A DNA stretch of 26,406 nucleotides from Marisimplicoccus sp038110465 (GCA_038110465.1 JAYNJU010000009.1:1-26406), one strand, 5' to 3'. Counted from the stretch's first letter, positions 8,329 through 16,790 are shown. Notes: generated from the sequence alone by a model not told the origin. A program made the numbers and translations.

Positions 8329-8331
8329 AAT

Positions 8332-9429
8332 ATGGATTTAGACAGAATTTTAGGTCAAGAAAATCTAAAAGAGAAGATCAGCAATTCAATTTTAAACAAC
8401 ACTTTTCCTCAATCAAAAATATTTGTAGATAAAGATGGATATGGTGGTCTTAATTTATCAATTGAAATAAGTAGAGGTCTATTAATAAAATCTAGTGAGT
8501 ATAGTGGGGATTTATTTGATCATCCTGATTTATTCATTTCTTTTCCTTCGTTTTCCTCTTTGAAGGACAATACAGATTTTTATAAGAATGTATTAGCTTT
8601 TACAAAACGAAATCCTTATGGTGATTATTTAAGTTGGTCCAATTTTATGGGCAACACAACATCTCAAGGTTCTTTAAAAGTTTCTGATGTTGAGAAAATT
8701 CAAGAAAAATCTTTATTAAAACCCTTTCTTGGGGGAAATAAAGTTTTTATTCTTTGGGGGTTTGAAACAATGATGCCTCAAGCATCAAATAAGCTTCTAA
8801 AAATTCTAGAAGAACCTCCAAAAAACACTTTCTATATTCTGGTCACTAACAACCTTCAAGCTCTATTACCAACAATAATTTCAAGATGTCAAATCTCTAC
8901 TCTTAATCCAATTTCTGTTGATGAAATTTATAATTATTTAAATGAAGATTTTTCAAATAAGGATTTGAAGCTAATTTCAAACTCTTCTAGGGGGAGCATT
9001 TCAAGAGCTTTAAATTATGCTCAAGAGAGTTCTGAATCTATATCTCATGAAAAAAAATTTGTTGAATGTTTGAGGTTTGCTTTTTTAGCCAAAAAAAGCA
9101 AATCTGCAGTTATTGATCTTGTTAAGTGGTCTGAGCAAATTGCCTCAAACACTAGAGAACAGCAAAAAGAGTTTCTTTCTTTTTGTTCATATTTAGTTAG
9201 AGAAGCAATGCTAATAAGTTATAGTTCGAGTAAAATAAGCACCTTCCTTTCAAGTACTGATTTTAATATAGAAAAGCTTTCTCCTTTTATACATAGCAAA
9301 AACTTAATTGATTTGGTAGATCTAATTGAAGATGCACATTATTGTGTTTCAAGAAATGTTAATTCAAAAATTATATTTACCAACTTTGCTATAAACCTTA
9401 CCAAGCTTATAAATATTGTGGAAGATTAG
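8332..9429 (+). CDS. holB: DNA polymerase III delta' subunit (HolB-like clamp-loader subunit)
   Basis: A 365-residue AAA+ fold protein. Delta' is the stator of the clamp loader that puts the beta clamp on DNA. MDLDRILGQENLKEKI at the start is typical. The Walker A position (about 33-42, DKDGYGGLNL) lacks GK[ST], as expected for a subunit that does not hydrolyse ATP. The segment NKLLKILEEPPKNTFYILVT (153-172) and the sensor/arginine motif SRCQ (184-187) are the family's best-conserved parts. ATG at 8332 was chosen because an in-frame TTG at 8326 is the end of the -7 box. It converges on the methyltransferase gene with a 4-nt overlap at TTAG. Confidence 0.88.
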   Translation: MDLDRILGQENLKEKISNSILNNTFPQSKIFVDKDGYGGLNLSIEISRGLLIKSSEYSGDLFDHPDLFISFPSFSSLKDNTDFYKNVLAFTKRNPYGDYLSWSNFMGNTTSQGSLKVSDVEKIQEKSLLKPFLGGNKVFILWGFETMMPQASNKLLKILEEPPKNTFYILVTNNLQALLPTIISRCQISTLNPISVDEIYNYLNEDFSNKDLKLISNSSRGSISRALNYAQESSESISHEKKFVECLRFAFLAKKSKSAVIDLVKWSEQIASNTREQQKEFLSFCSYLVREAMLISYSSSKISTFLSSTDFNIEKLSPFIHSKNLIDLVDLIEDAHYCVSRNVNSKIIFTNFAINLTKLINIVED

Positions 9430-10250
9430 TTGTTTCTAAATATATATACAGAGGAAGAAAAATTAGTAGAGAATATTGCTAAAAAATTTGAAATAGATCC
9501 AATGATTATTGCTTTTATAATTGAAAACAAACTTCGTTTGTTCTTTTCTGACAACATTGATACATAATAAGAGTCTAAAGGCAATGGGTGTTTTGTTATT
9601 AAACTAAAACCTTCTCTATTTAATAAGCTAATTAAGCTAGTGTGATTAAAATGATAAAGGTGTCGAGGCACATCTAGTCCAGCCCAATAATTATTATAAA
9701 ACTTAGCATCTAAACTGTTAATGTTTGGAACAGCAACTACTAAAAAACCTTTTTTCTTTATTAGTTGTGAAATTTTAGGGAGTTCTGTAAAAACATTTGG
9801 AATATGTTCTAAAACATGCCACATCATAAGCATATCTACTTGATTATCAATTAATTGAGTCTCTGTTTTTTTGTTTTTTATCAAAGAGTACAGGGGGTCA
9901 AATGTTTGAATGTTTTTCTTTTTTATTCTAAGATATTTTGCAAAATTTGAATCACCAGAACCATAATCTAAGATTTTTGAATGAATTTGAAGATGTTTTT
10001 TTATAATATTAAGTTTATAAACAAACATTAATTTTTGAGCAAAAGAATATAAGATGCCCAATAGTGACTTTTTGTTTGAATGCGGCATATAATTACTTGA
10101 ATTGTAATATTTCGAATGATCTTGATCATGTTCAATATCAGTCCAAATTATGCCTGTAGTTTCATCTTTATATAAAGAATATTCTTTTGAGTTGTCTAAA
10201 GGATCTTTAGATTTAAGAAAAAAACTATCTTTTTGTAATACTTGTTTCAC
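9426..10250 (-). CDS. Class I SAM-dependent methyltransferase
   Basis: A 274-residue methyltransferase (Methyltransf_23-like). The SAM-binding motif I is ILDYGSGDSNF (93-103) and the post-II motif is MWHVLEHIPNV (143-153). The C-terminal 40 residues are hydrophobic (IIKAIIIGSISNFLAIF) and may associate with the membrane. It is the last gene of the ybeY-mnmG operon, a common flavobacterial arrangement; its substrate is unknown. The apparent start is GTG at 10250, which lies in the centre of the near-perfect parS palindrome 10243-10258. No better in-frame start is obvious nearby. Confidence 0.82.
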   Translation of the reverse strand: MKQVLQKDSFFLKSKDPLDNSKEYSLYKDETTGIIWTDIEHDQDHSKYYNSSNYMPHSNKKSLLGILYSFAQKLMFVYKLNIIKKHLQIHSKILDYGSGDSNFAKYLRIKKKNIQTFDPLYSLIKNKKTETQLIDNQVDMLMMWHVLEHIPNVFTELPKISQLIKKKGFLVVAVPNINSLDAKFYNNYWAGLDVPRHLYHFNHTSLISLLNREGFSLITKHPLPLDSYYVSMLSEKNKRSLFSIIKAIIIGSISNFLAIFSTNFSSSVYIFRNN

Positions 10251-10258
10251 GTGGAACA
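10243..10258. promoter_or_regulatory. parS-like ParB binding site (15 of 16 matches)
   Basis: The sequence TGTTTCACGTGGAACA differs from the near-universal chromosomal parS TGTTTCACGTGAAACA by one base in the right half-site. It spans the GTG start of the methyltransferase gene and lies just after the mnmG stop codon. parS sites load ParB, which with ParA and SMC segregates origin regions. The match to a palindromic motif, paired with a perfect copy 1.9 kb away, makes chance unlikely. No parA or parB is in the window. Confidence 0.75.
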
Positions 10259-10260
10259 GG

Positions 10261-12132
10261 CTATCTTCCCATTTTAACTAACAATACACTTATATCGCTG
10301 GGGTTAATACCGCTTATTCTAGATGCTTGTGACAAGGTAGAAGGCTTGATGTTATTAAGCTTTTCTTTAGCTTCATAAGAGAGTGAGGCAAGCTCATTAT
10401 AGTTGAAATTTGGAGGTATTTTAATGTTTTCTAATTTTTGCAACTTATCTGCATTATTTTTTTCTTTTTCGATATAACCCTTGTATTTAATTTGTATTTC
10501 TGCCTGATTCTGAATTTCTTCATCTATTTGATTGTTTTTCAAATAATCAATAACAGGAGACATTGATATTATGTCTTCTTTTTTAATATTCGGCCTAGAA
10601 TACAATTTATCAAGTTTAGCTTTTTGCAATATAGGCTCATAGCCCGCTCTTTTTAATACAACGTTTGCCTCATTTATCTCATAGCTTGTTTTCTCAAAAA
10701 AATCAACATACTTTTTTACTGATGATTGTTTTTCTAATACTCTGTGATATCTTGTTTCGCTTGCAAGGCCTAAATTATATGACTTTTCTGTTAATCTAAT
10801 ATCAGCGTTGTCCTGTCTAAGCAGCGTGCGATACTCTGCTCTTGAAGTAAACATTCTGTATGGCTCCTCTGTTCCTTTAGTAATTAAATCATCTATTAAA
10901 ACACCAATATAAGCCTCACTTCTAGTTAGTATGAGTGGATCTTTTTCAAAAACTTTTGATGCTGCATTTATTCCAGCAATTAAGCCTTGAGCAGCCGCTT
11001 CTTCATAACCAGTTGTTCCATTTATCTGACCTGCAAAAAATAAATTTTCAATAAGCTTGGTTTCAAGTGTTAGGGTTAATTGAGTAGGGGGAAAGTAGTC
11101 ATACTCAATCGCATAGCCTGGTCTAAAAAATTTTACATTTTCAAAACCTTTAATTTCTTTGATAGCTGAATACTGAACATCTTCCGGCATAGATGTTGAA
11201 AAACCATTAACATATACCTCAACAGTGTTTACACCCTCAGGCTCAACAAAAATTTGGTGTCTATCTTTATCTGAAAACCTATTTATTTTATCCTCTATTG
11301 AGGGGCAATATCTAGGCCCTGTGCTGTTTATACTTCCGTTAAACATTGGGGATCTTTCAAAAGATTCTGCCATTATTGAATGAACTGTTTTGTTTGTATA
11401 AGTTATATAACAGCTTGTTTGATTCTTTAAGGGCTTAATAGATTCTAAAAAACTAAATTTACCAGGATTTAAATCCCCTGGCTGTTCTTCCATCAAACTA
11501 AAGTCTAACGATCTTCCGTCAACTCTTGGTGGGGTTCCGGTTTTCATTCTTCCAGAGTCGAAGCCCAAAGACTCTAGGTCTGCTGTTATCCCTGTAGATG
11601 ATTTTTCTCCAACCCTTCCTCCTCCAAAGTTTTTTTCTCCAACGTGAATTAACCCATTTAGAAAAGTTCCATTAGTTAAAATAACTGTTTTGGAATAAAT
11701 TGAGTTACCAAGACCAGTTTTTACACCCTCAATTTTATTATTCTTTACCAATAAACCTACCACCATATCTTGATAAAAATCTAGGTTTTTAGTTTTTTCT
11801 AAAAGCTCCCTCCACTTCAACGAAAACTGTGCTCTGTCAGACTGAACTCTAGGGCTCCACATGGCAGGCCCTTTAGACTTATTGAGCATTTTAAACTGAA
11901 TGGCAGTTAGGTCAGATACTATGCCGCTGTAGCCCCCTAATGCATCAATTTCTCTTACAATTTGTCCTTTTGCTATACCCCCCATGGCTGGATTACAAGA
12001 CATTTGGCCAATTGTTTGAAGATTCATTGTAACCAATAATGTTTTTGCTCCAAGATTTGCTGAGGACGCAGCTGCCTCTGCACCTGCGTGCCCACCCCCT
12101 ACAACAATAACATCATATTTTTTATCAAACAT
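10261..12132 (-). CDS. mnmG: tRNA 5-carboxymethylaminomethyluridine synthase, large subunit MnmG (GidA)
   Basis: MnmG, with MnmE, installs the cmnm5 group on U34 of tRNAs reading NNA/NNG codons, using FAD, NADH and a methylene-folate. The 623 residues are the full family length. The N-terminal FAD loop is VVGGGHAGAEAA (10-21). CNPAMGGIAKGQIVREIDALGG begins at residue 46 and contains the first signature Cys. RMKTGTPPRVDGRSLDFS and the later YCPSIEDK (second conserved Cys) are present, as is GTTGYEEAAAQGL. The ATG at 12132 comes 3 nt after the ybeY stop codon. It is flanked on both sides by parS sites; mnmG is often close to replication origins. Confidence 0.98.
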   Translation of the reverse strand: MFDKKYDVIVVGGGHAGAEAAASSANLGAKTLLVTMNLQTIGQMSCNPAMGGIAKGQIVREIDALGGYSGIVSDLTAIQFKMLNKSKGPAMWSPRVQSDRAQFSLKWRELLEKTKNLDFYQDMVVGLLVKNNKIEGVKTGLGNSIYSKTVILTNGTFLNGLIHVGEKNFGGGRVGEKSSTGITADLESLGFDSGRMKTGTPPRVDGRSLDFSLMEEQPGDLNPGKFSFLESIKPLKNQTSCYITYTNKTVHSIMAESFERSPMFNGSINSTGPRYCPSIEDKINRFSDKDRHQIFVEPEGVNTVEVYVNGFSTSMPEDVQYSAIKEIKGFENVKFFRPGYAIEYDYFPPTQLTLTLETKLIENLFFAGQINGTTGYEEAAAQGLIAGINAASKVFEKDPLILTRSEAYIGVLIDDLITKGTEEPYRMFTSRAEYRTLLRQDNADIRLTEKSYNLGLASETRYHRVLEKQSSVKKYVDFFEKTSYEINEANVVLKRAGYEPILQKAKLDKLYSRPNIKKEDIISMSPVIDYLKNNQIDEEIQNQAEIQIKYKGYIEKEKNNADKLQKLENIKIPPNFNYNELASLSYEAKEKLNNIKPSTLSQASRISGINPSDISVLLVKMGR

Positions 12133-12135
12133 ATT

Positions 12136-12558
12136 CTATGTTTCACGTGAAACAGCAAAGATAAACTCTTCTTCCTTCTTTCTCATTATAGCCTTCTCTT
12201 GTTTAGTCTTATCAGTGTAACCCATACAATGTAAAAGAGCGTGTGAAAGCAGTCTAAGTAACTCATTTTCAACACTTTGAGAGTTATTTGCAGCGTTTTC
12301 TATCATAAGGGACTCGGATATATAAACCTCTGCTTTTATTTTTTTTAACTCTGAGTAATCAAAAGTTATTATATCTGTGTCTGTTTTATGCTTTAAATAC
12401 TCGGTATTAAGAGCATACATTTTATCCTTATCAACAAAATTATAAATTAGCTTGTCAATCTTATAACCCTCAGATTTAGCTAAAAAAAAGAGTTGTTTTA
12501 TCGCTTCTTCTTTTAAATTCAGCTGTTGCTTAGCTCCTATTATTTTTATCTTTTTCAT
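12136..12558 (-). CDS. ybeY: Endoribonuclease / rRNA maturation factor YbeY
   Basis: A 140-residue zinc-dependent endoribonuclease needed for 16S rRNA 3' maturation and 70S quality control. Conserved DIITFDYSE and AEVYISESL segments precede the metal-site helix HALLHCMGYTDKTKQE. The canonical site is H-G-x-L-H-L-x-G-Y-D-H. Here the first two His are present, Gly is Ala, and the third ligand position is Asp, which I believe is common in Bacteroidetes. The ATG at 12558 was preferred to an upstream in-frame TTG that lies before the -7 box. The last six codons (AVSRET) are encoded by the perfect parS site. First gene of the ybeY-mnmG-methyltransferase operon. Confidence 0.93.
   Translation of the reverse strand: MKKIKIIGAKQQLNLKEEAIKQLFFLAKSEGYKIDKLIYNFVDKDKMYALNTEYLKHKTDTDIITFDYSELKKIKAEVYISESLMIENAANNSQSVENELLRLLSHALLHCMGYTDKTKQEKAIMRKKEEEFIFAVSRET
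12139..12154. promoter_or_regulatory. Perfect parS (ParB binding site)
   Basis: TGTTTCACGTGAAACA is an exact 16-bp palindromic match to the conserved bacterial chromosomal parS. It lies inside the 3' end of ybeY, 7 bp before the mnmG start codon. Perfect sites normally cluster around the replication origin, so this places the window in the origin-proximal region. Identity of the motif is directly seen; ParB binding is inferred from family knowledge. Confidence 0.9.
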
Positions 12559-12565
12559 TGTTTTG

Positions 12566-12573
12566 CAAATATA
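12566..12573 (-). promoter_or_regulatory. -7 promoter box for ybeY-mnmG-methyltransferase
   Basis: Minus-strand TATATTTG is an exact TAnnTTTG match, 7 nt before the ybeY ATG, giving a transcript with almost no leader. It is divergent from the gltX promoter 43 bp away. Confidence 0.6.
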
Positions 12574-12616
12574 AATCAATTATGAAGTAATATTTCTAAA
12601 ACCATTAATATGGTGT

Positions 12617-12624
12617 TATATTTG
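12617..12624 (+). promoter_or_regulatory. -7 promoter box for gltX-SPFH
   Basis: TATATTTG is an exact TAnnTTTG match that ends 4 nt before the gltX ATG. The mRNA should be leaderless. Confidence 0.62.
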
Positions 12625-12628
12625 AAAA

Positions 12629-14077
12629 ATGAAAGAAAGAGCAAGGTTTGCGCCAAGCCCAACTGGACCACTTCACATTGGGGGTGTGAGAACTGCGCTG
12701 TTCAATTTCTTAATTGCAAAAAAAAGCGGAGGTGACTTTATTTTAAGAATAGAAGACACTGATGTTAAAAGAACGGTTCCGGGTGCAGAAGAACATATTA
12801 TAAATTCTCTTAAATGGCTTGGTATAGAGTTTGACGAAGGGCCTATAAGGCAGAGTAAAAGAGTCAGCCTTTACACAAAAAAGGTAAAAGAGCTATTAAA
12901 AAAAGGGTATGCCTATTATGCGTTTGATACTCAATCAGAACTTGAAGAGGCAAGGCAAAAGCACGGCGCTGAATTTAAGTATAACCACAGGTATAGAATG
13001 GAACTTTTTAATTCATTATCACTTGATGAAGAAGAAGTTAAAAAAAGACTAGCTAACAACAACTATGTAGTTAGAATGCTTGTTCCTGACAATGAGATAA
13101 TAAAGGTTTATGATGAAATTAGAGGCTCTCTTAGTTTTAATTCTAATGAACTTGAAGACAAAGTTATTTTAAAGTCAGACGGAATGCCCACTTATCATCT
13201 TGCTAATGTTGTAGATGACAACGATATGAAAATAACCTCTGTAATTAGAGGTGAAGAATGGTTGTCTTCTCTTCCAAGTCACATTTTGTTATACAATTAC
13301 TTTAATTGGAATATTCCTAAGTTTTTCCACCTTCCATTAATTCTAAAAAGTGAGGGTTCTGGAAAGCTTTCTAAACGCGACGCTGAACAACAAGGACATC
13401 CAATTTTTGCTGTTCAATGGGAAGACTCAGAGGGTTTTAAAGAATCTGGTTTTACTCCTGAGGGCCTTATAAACTATTTAGCTTTATTGGGGTGGAGCGG
13501 TGAAAAAAACAAAGAGCTTTATAGTCTTGAAGATCTTATTAAATATTTTAACTCCTCTAATATTAATAAGTCTGGAGCAAGGTTTGATTATAAAAAGGCT
13601 TTGTGGGTCAACCACCTTCATTTAAAAAACTTTGAAGCAAATAAAATATTGGGGCTTTCTGATAATTCTAAAAGCTCTTTATCTAAAATTTACAACCCTT
13701 CTCAAATAGAGGAGATGGTTAATTTAATTAAAGAAAGGCTTAACACTGTTAAAGACATAGATAAAGAACTTTCTGTGTTCTATAGACAACCCAAAGAAGT
13801 TGATGCTATCGCGGTAGAAAAAATTAACAGAGAGACAATGTTTAAAATTCTTACTTTTTGTAAATTGAATCAGGATTTGATTCTAAGGTCAACAAGCTTT
13901 AAAGAGAATTTAATGAAATTTGGGGCTGATGAAAACATTTCATTTGGTCATATTATGAAAACTCTTCGTCTTGCTCTTGTTGGATCTCTTTCAGGCCCAG
14001 ATCTGTTTAAGATTATAGATTATATTGGGGCTGAAGAAGCCCTACAAAGAATTAATAACCTATTAAATAAAATTTAA
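12629..14077 (+). CDS. gltX: Glutamyl-tRNA synthetase
   Basis: GluRS charges tRNA-Glu with glutamate (class Ib). The 482 residues begin with ARFAPSPTGPLHIGG, so the HIGH motif is HIGG at 16-19. The KMSKS loop is KLSKR (246-250) within GSGKLSKRDAEQQGHP. An -IIRGEEWLSS-type segment (here SVIRGEEWLSS) precedes it as usual. It is somewhat shorter than many flavobacterial GluRS proteins, with the reduction in the C-terminal anticodon-binding part. Because the window also encodes GlnRS, this enzyme is presumably discriminating and does not mischarge tRNA-Gln. The SPFH gene follows after 2 nt, so they form one operon. Confidence 0.97.
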   Translation: MKERARFAPSPTGPLHIGGVRTALFNFLIAKKSGGDFILRIEDTDVKRTVPGAEEHIINSLKWLGIEFDEGPIRQSKRVSLYTKKVKELLKKGYAYYAFDTQSELEEARQKHGAEFKYNHRYRMELFNSLSLDEEEVKKRLANNNYVVRMLVPDNEIIKVYDEIRGSLSFNSNELEDKVILKSDGMPTYHLANVVDDNDMKITSVIRGEEWLSSLPSHILLYNYFNWNIPKFFHLPLILKSEGSGKLSKRDAEQQGHPIFAVQWEDSEGFKESGFTPEGLINYLALLGWSGEKNKELYSLEDLIKYFNSSNINKSGARFDYKKALWVNHLHLKNFEANKILGLSDNSKSSLSKIYNPSQIEEMVNLIKERLNTVKDIDKELSVFYRQPKEVDAIAVEKINRETMFKILTFCKLNQDLILRSTSFKENLMKFGADENISFGHIMKTLRLALVGSLSGPDLFKIIDYIGAEEALQRINNLLNKI

Positions 14078-14079
14078 AT

Positions 14080-15078
14080 ATGAGCTTTTTTACTACACCT
14101 TTACTTTTTCTTCTTCTATTTTTTGTTCTTTTTTCTACAATCTTCATTGTTAGACAGCAAACCGCAGTAATAATTGAGAGGTTTGGTAAATTTCAATCTG
14201 TAAGAGGTCCCGGGTTTCAGCTAAAAATACCTGTTGTTGATAGAATAGCTGGCAGGCTAAGCCTAAAAGTGCTTCAGCTAGATGTTGTGGTTGAAACAAA
14301 AACCAGCGATGATGTTTTTGTTAAACTTAAGGTTTCAGTTCAATATAGGGTTGTTGAATCAAAAGTTTTTGACGCCTTTTATAAGCTTGACTTTCCGCAA
14401 GATCAAATTACTTCCTATGTCTTTGATTTAATTAGATCTCAGGTTCCTAAAATGAAACTTGATGATGTTTTTTCAAAACAAGACGACATAGCTGTTGCTG
14501 TTAAGCAGTCTTTGGGAGACGCTATGGAAGAATATGGTTATTTTATAGTTAAAGCGCTTGTTACTGATATAGAGCCAGACGCTGAAGTAAAAAAAGCAAT
14601 GAACAGAATTAATGCTGCTGAAAGAGAAAAAACAGCTGCTCAATATGAGGGAGACGCTGCAAGAATATTAATTGTTGAAAAAGCAAAAGCTGAGGCCGAA
14701 AGCAAGAGGCTTCAGGGACAGGGAATCGCTGACCAAAGAAGAGAAATTGCAAAAGGAATTGAAGACTCTGTTGGAACACTGGGAACTGTTGGTATTAATT
14801 CTCAAGAAGCATCTGCGCTTATTGTAGTAACACAGCATTATGATACACTTCAATCTATTGGGGGGGAAACTAATTCTAACTTAATACTGCTTCCTAATTC
14901 TCCTCAAGCTGGAAGCACAATGTTAAATGACATGGTTGCTGCATTTACAGCAAGTAGCAAAATTGGAGAAGCAATGCAAAAAGAGAATGCTAAAAACCCT
15001 GAAATTAAGCTTTCAAAACCTAAAGAAAGCCCTACAAAAGAATTTGGTGAAGAAGATCTCGATGAAGAGATGTTATAA
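14080..15078 (+). CDS. SPFH domain (stomatin/prohibitin-like) membrane protein
   Basis: A 332-residue protein with one N-terminal membrane helix (about residues 3-24), directly followed by the SPFH domain (about 25-200). Characteristic stretches are QTAVIIERFGKFQSVRGPGFQ, VETKTSDDVFVKLKVSVQYRV and KMKLDDVFSKQDDIA. A helical region rich in Ala, Glu and Lys (about 195-225, coiled coil likely) follows, then a variable tail ending in acidic residues. Proteins of this type form oligomeric microdomains and often modulate membrane proteases or other partners. It is co-transcribed with gltX (2-nt gap) and ends 7 nt from convergent glnS. The specific partner is unknown; HflK/HflC are only distant relatives. 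Confidence 0.88.
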   Translation: MSFFTTPLLFLLLFFVLFSTIFIVRQQTAVIIERFGKFQSVRGPGFQLKIPVVDRIAGRLSLKVLQLDVVVETKTSDDVFVKLKVSVQYRVVESKVFDAFYKLDFPQDQITSYVFDLIRSQVPKMKLDDVFSKQDDIAVAVKQSLGDAMEEYGYFIVKALVTDIEPDAEVKKAMNRINAAEREKTAAQYEGDAARILIVEKAKAEAESKRLQGQGIADQRREIAKGIEDSVGTLGTVGINSQEASALIVVTQHYDTLQSIGGETNSNLILLPNSPQAGSTMLNDMVAAFTASSKIGEAMQKENAKNPEIKLSKPKESPTKEFGEEDLDEEML

Positions 15079-15085
15079 TCTATAA

Positions 15086-16735
15086 TCACTTTTTCCAACC
15101 TTCTCTTAACCCTACTGTTTTATTAAACTCTAGGGTTTTTTTGTTATTGGTTCTAATAAAATATCCCGCTCTTTGGAACTGAAAACTCTCTCCCTCTTTA
15201 GAGTCGGCTAAATAGGGTTCTACATAGGCGCTTTTTACATATAAAGAGTTTTTGTTTAAATCTTTTAAAAGATCTCCTTTTTTGCCGGGTTCCTCTACAC
15301 TAAATAGCCTGTCATAAATATTAATTTTGGCTTGCTTTGCGTATTTAGCTGAAACCCAATGAATGGTTGCTTTTACTTTTCTGTTGCTCTCTGGTGTGTC
15401 AGACCCACTTTTACTCTTAGGGTCATATTCGCATTTCACTTCTTTAATGTTACCTTTGCCGTCTTTTATCACCTCAACCGCCTTAATAATATATGCGTTT
15501 TTTAACCTAACCTCTGAACCTGGGGACAATCTAAAGAACCCCTCTTCTGGAGCTTCTTGAAAGTCTTCACTTTCAATATAAATTTCTTTTGAAAAAGTTA
15601 TTTTTCTTTTTCCAGCTTCTTTGTCTTCTGGGTTAACATCAAAATCCACGCCCTCCTCTTGTTCTGGATAATTGATAATTGTAACCTTTATTGGATCTAA
15701 AACAGCCATTGCCCTTGGCGCAATTTCATTCAAATGTGTTCTTGCACAATACTCTAGTAAAGAAACATCTATAATGTTTTCTCTTTTAGATATACCAACC
15801 GTAAGGGCAAAGTTTTTTAAAGATTCAGGCGTATAACCTCTGTTTTTTAATCCTGAAATGGTGGGCATTCTTGGGTCGTCCCAACCTTCAACCACTTTGC
15901 TTTCTATAAGCTCGTTAAGTTTTCTTTTACTTGTAATGGTGTATGAAAGATTTAATCTGGAAAACTCCCTTTGTTTTGGTCTAATCCCTTTAAGTGGGCT
16001 TATAGCGTTTAGGAACCAATCATAAAGCTCACGATGGGGCTCAAATTCAAGGGTACACAAAGAGTGTGAAACTTGTTCAATATAATCAGACTCACCGTGT
16101 GTCCAATCATACATTGGGTATATCTTCCATTTATCACCTGTTCTGTGGTGGTTAGTTTCCATAACTCTATAAATCACAGGGTCTCTCATCAGCATGTTTG
16201 GTGAAGTCATGTCTATTTTTGCCCTTAACACGTGGCCTCCTTGTTTGTGTTTTCCTTGAAACATTTCTTCAAAAAGCCTTAAGTTTTCTTCTATTGATCT
16301 TGATCTATATGGGCTTTCTTTCCCTGCTTCTGTTGGGGTTCCTTTTTGATCAGCGATTTCTTTTGAGGTTTGAGAATCTATATATGCTAGTTTTTTATTA
16401 ATTAGTTCTTTTGCCCACTCATATAATTGATCAAAATAATCTGAAGCATAACACTCTTTGTCCCACCTAAAACCCAACCACTTTATATCTCTTTTAATTG
16501 CCTCTACATATTCTTTTGCTTCTTTTTCCGGGTTTGTATCATCAAACCTTAGGTTAACAGGCGCGCTGTATTTTTTTCCAAGGTTAAAGTTTAAACAAAT
16601 TGCTTTAAGATGACCTATGTGTAAATACCCGTTTGGCTCTGGAGGAAATCTAAACCTTAAGTCTTTTTCTTTAAACCCCCTTGCTAAATCCCCGTCTATG
16701 ATCTGCTCTATAAAGTTTGGTCCTTTCTTTTTCAC
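15086..16735 (-). CDS. glnS: Glutaminyl-tRNA synthetase
   Basis: GlnRS charges tRNA-Gln directly, so this organism need not depend on the GatCAB amidation route for Gln. The 549-residue length is typical. FPPEPNGYLHIGHLKAI contains the HIGH motif (39-42). The KMSKS-type loop is ITSKRKL (267-273). Two beta-barrel anticodon-binding domains occupy roughly the last 200 residues. The start is GTG at 16735; the minus-strand -7 box ends 5 nt before it, so a non-AUG leaderless message is predicted. It is divergent from folB and convergent with the SPFH gene. Confidence 0.97.
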   Translation of the reverse strand: MKKKGPNFIEQIIDGDLARGFKEKDLRFRFPPEPNGYLHIGHLKAICLNFNLGKKYSAPVNLRFDDTNPEKEAKEYVEAIKRDIKWLGFRWDKECYASDYFDQLYEWAKELINKKLAYIDSQTSKEIADQKGTPTEAGKESPYRSRSIEENLRLFEEMFQGKHKQGGHVLRAKIDMTSPNMLMRDPVIYRVMETNHHRTGDKWKIYPMYDWTHGESDYIEQVSHSLCTLEFEPHRELYDWFLNAISPLKGIRPKQREFSRLNLSYTITSKRKLNELIESKVVEGWDDPRMPTISGLKNRGYTPESLKNFALTVGISKRENIIDVSLLEYCARTHLNEIAPRAMAVLDPIKVTIINYPEQEEGVDFDVNPEDKEAGKRKITFSKEIYIESEDFQEAPEEGFFRLSPGSEVRLKNAYIIKAVEVIKDGKGNIKEVKCEYDPKSKSGSDTPESNRKVKATIHWVSAKYAKQAKINIYDRLFSVEEPGKKGDLLKDLNKNSLYVKSAYVEPYLADSKEGESFQFQRAGYFIRTNNKKTLEFNKTVGLREGWKK

Positions 16736-16740
16736 TGTGT

Positions 16741-16748
16741 CAAAGATA
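16741..16748 (-). promoter_or_regulatory. -7 promoter box for glnS
   Basis: Minus-strand TATCTTTG is an exact TAnnTTTG match that ends 5 nt before the glnS GTG. It is divergent from the folB box at 16783-16790. Confidence 0.6.
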
Positions 16749-16782
16749 TTGAAAAGGATAATAAATTGTTAGTGTGGTTTTA

Positions 16783-16790
16783 TATCTTTG
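16783..16790 (+). promoter_or_regulatory. -7 promoter box for folB
   Basis: TATCTTTG is an exact TAnnTTTG match, 8 nt upstream of the proposed folB TTG start at 16799. It shows that any start upstream of about 16795 cannot be used from this promoter. Confidence 0.55.

Noticed and set aside
8330..9429. holB as a broken AAA+ ATPase because Walker A is missing
   Set aside because: Delta' subunits normally lack ATP hydrolysis residues while keeping SRC; the reading frame is intact, so this is not a pseudogene.
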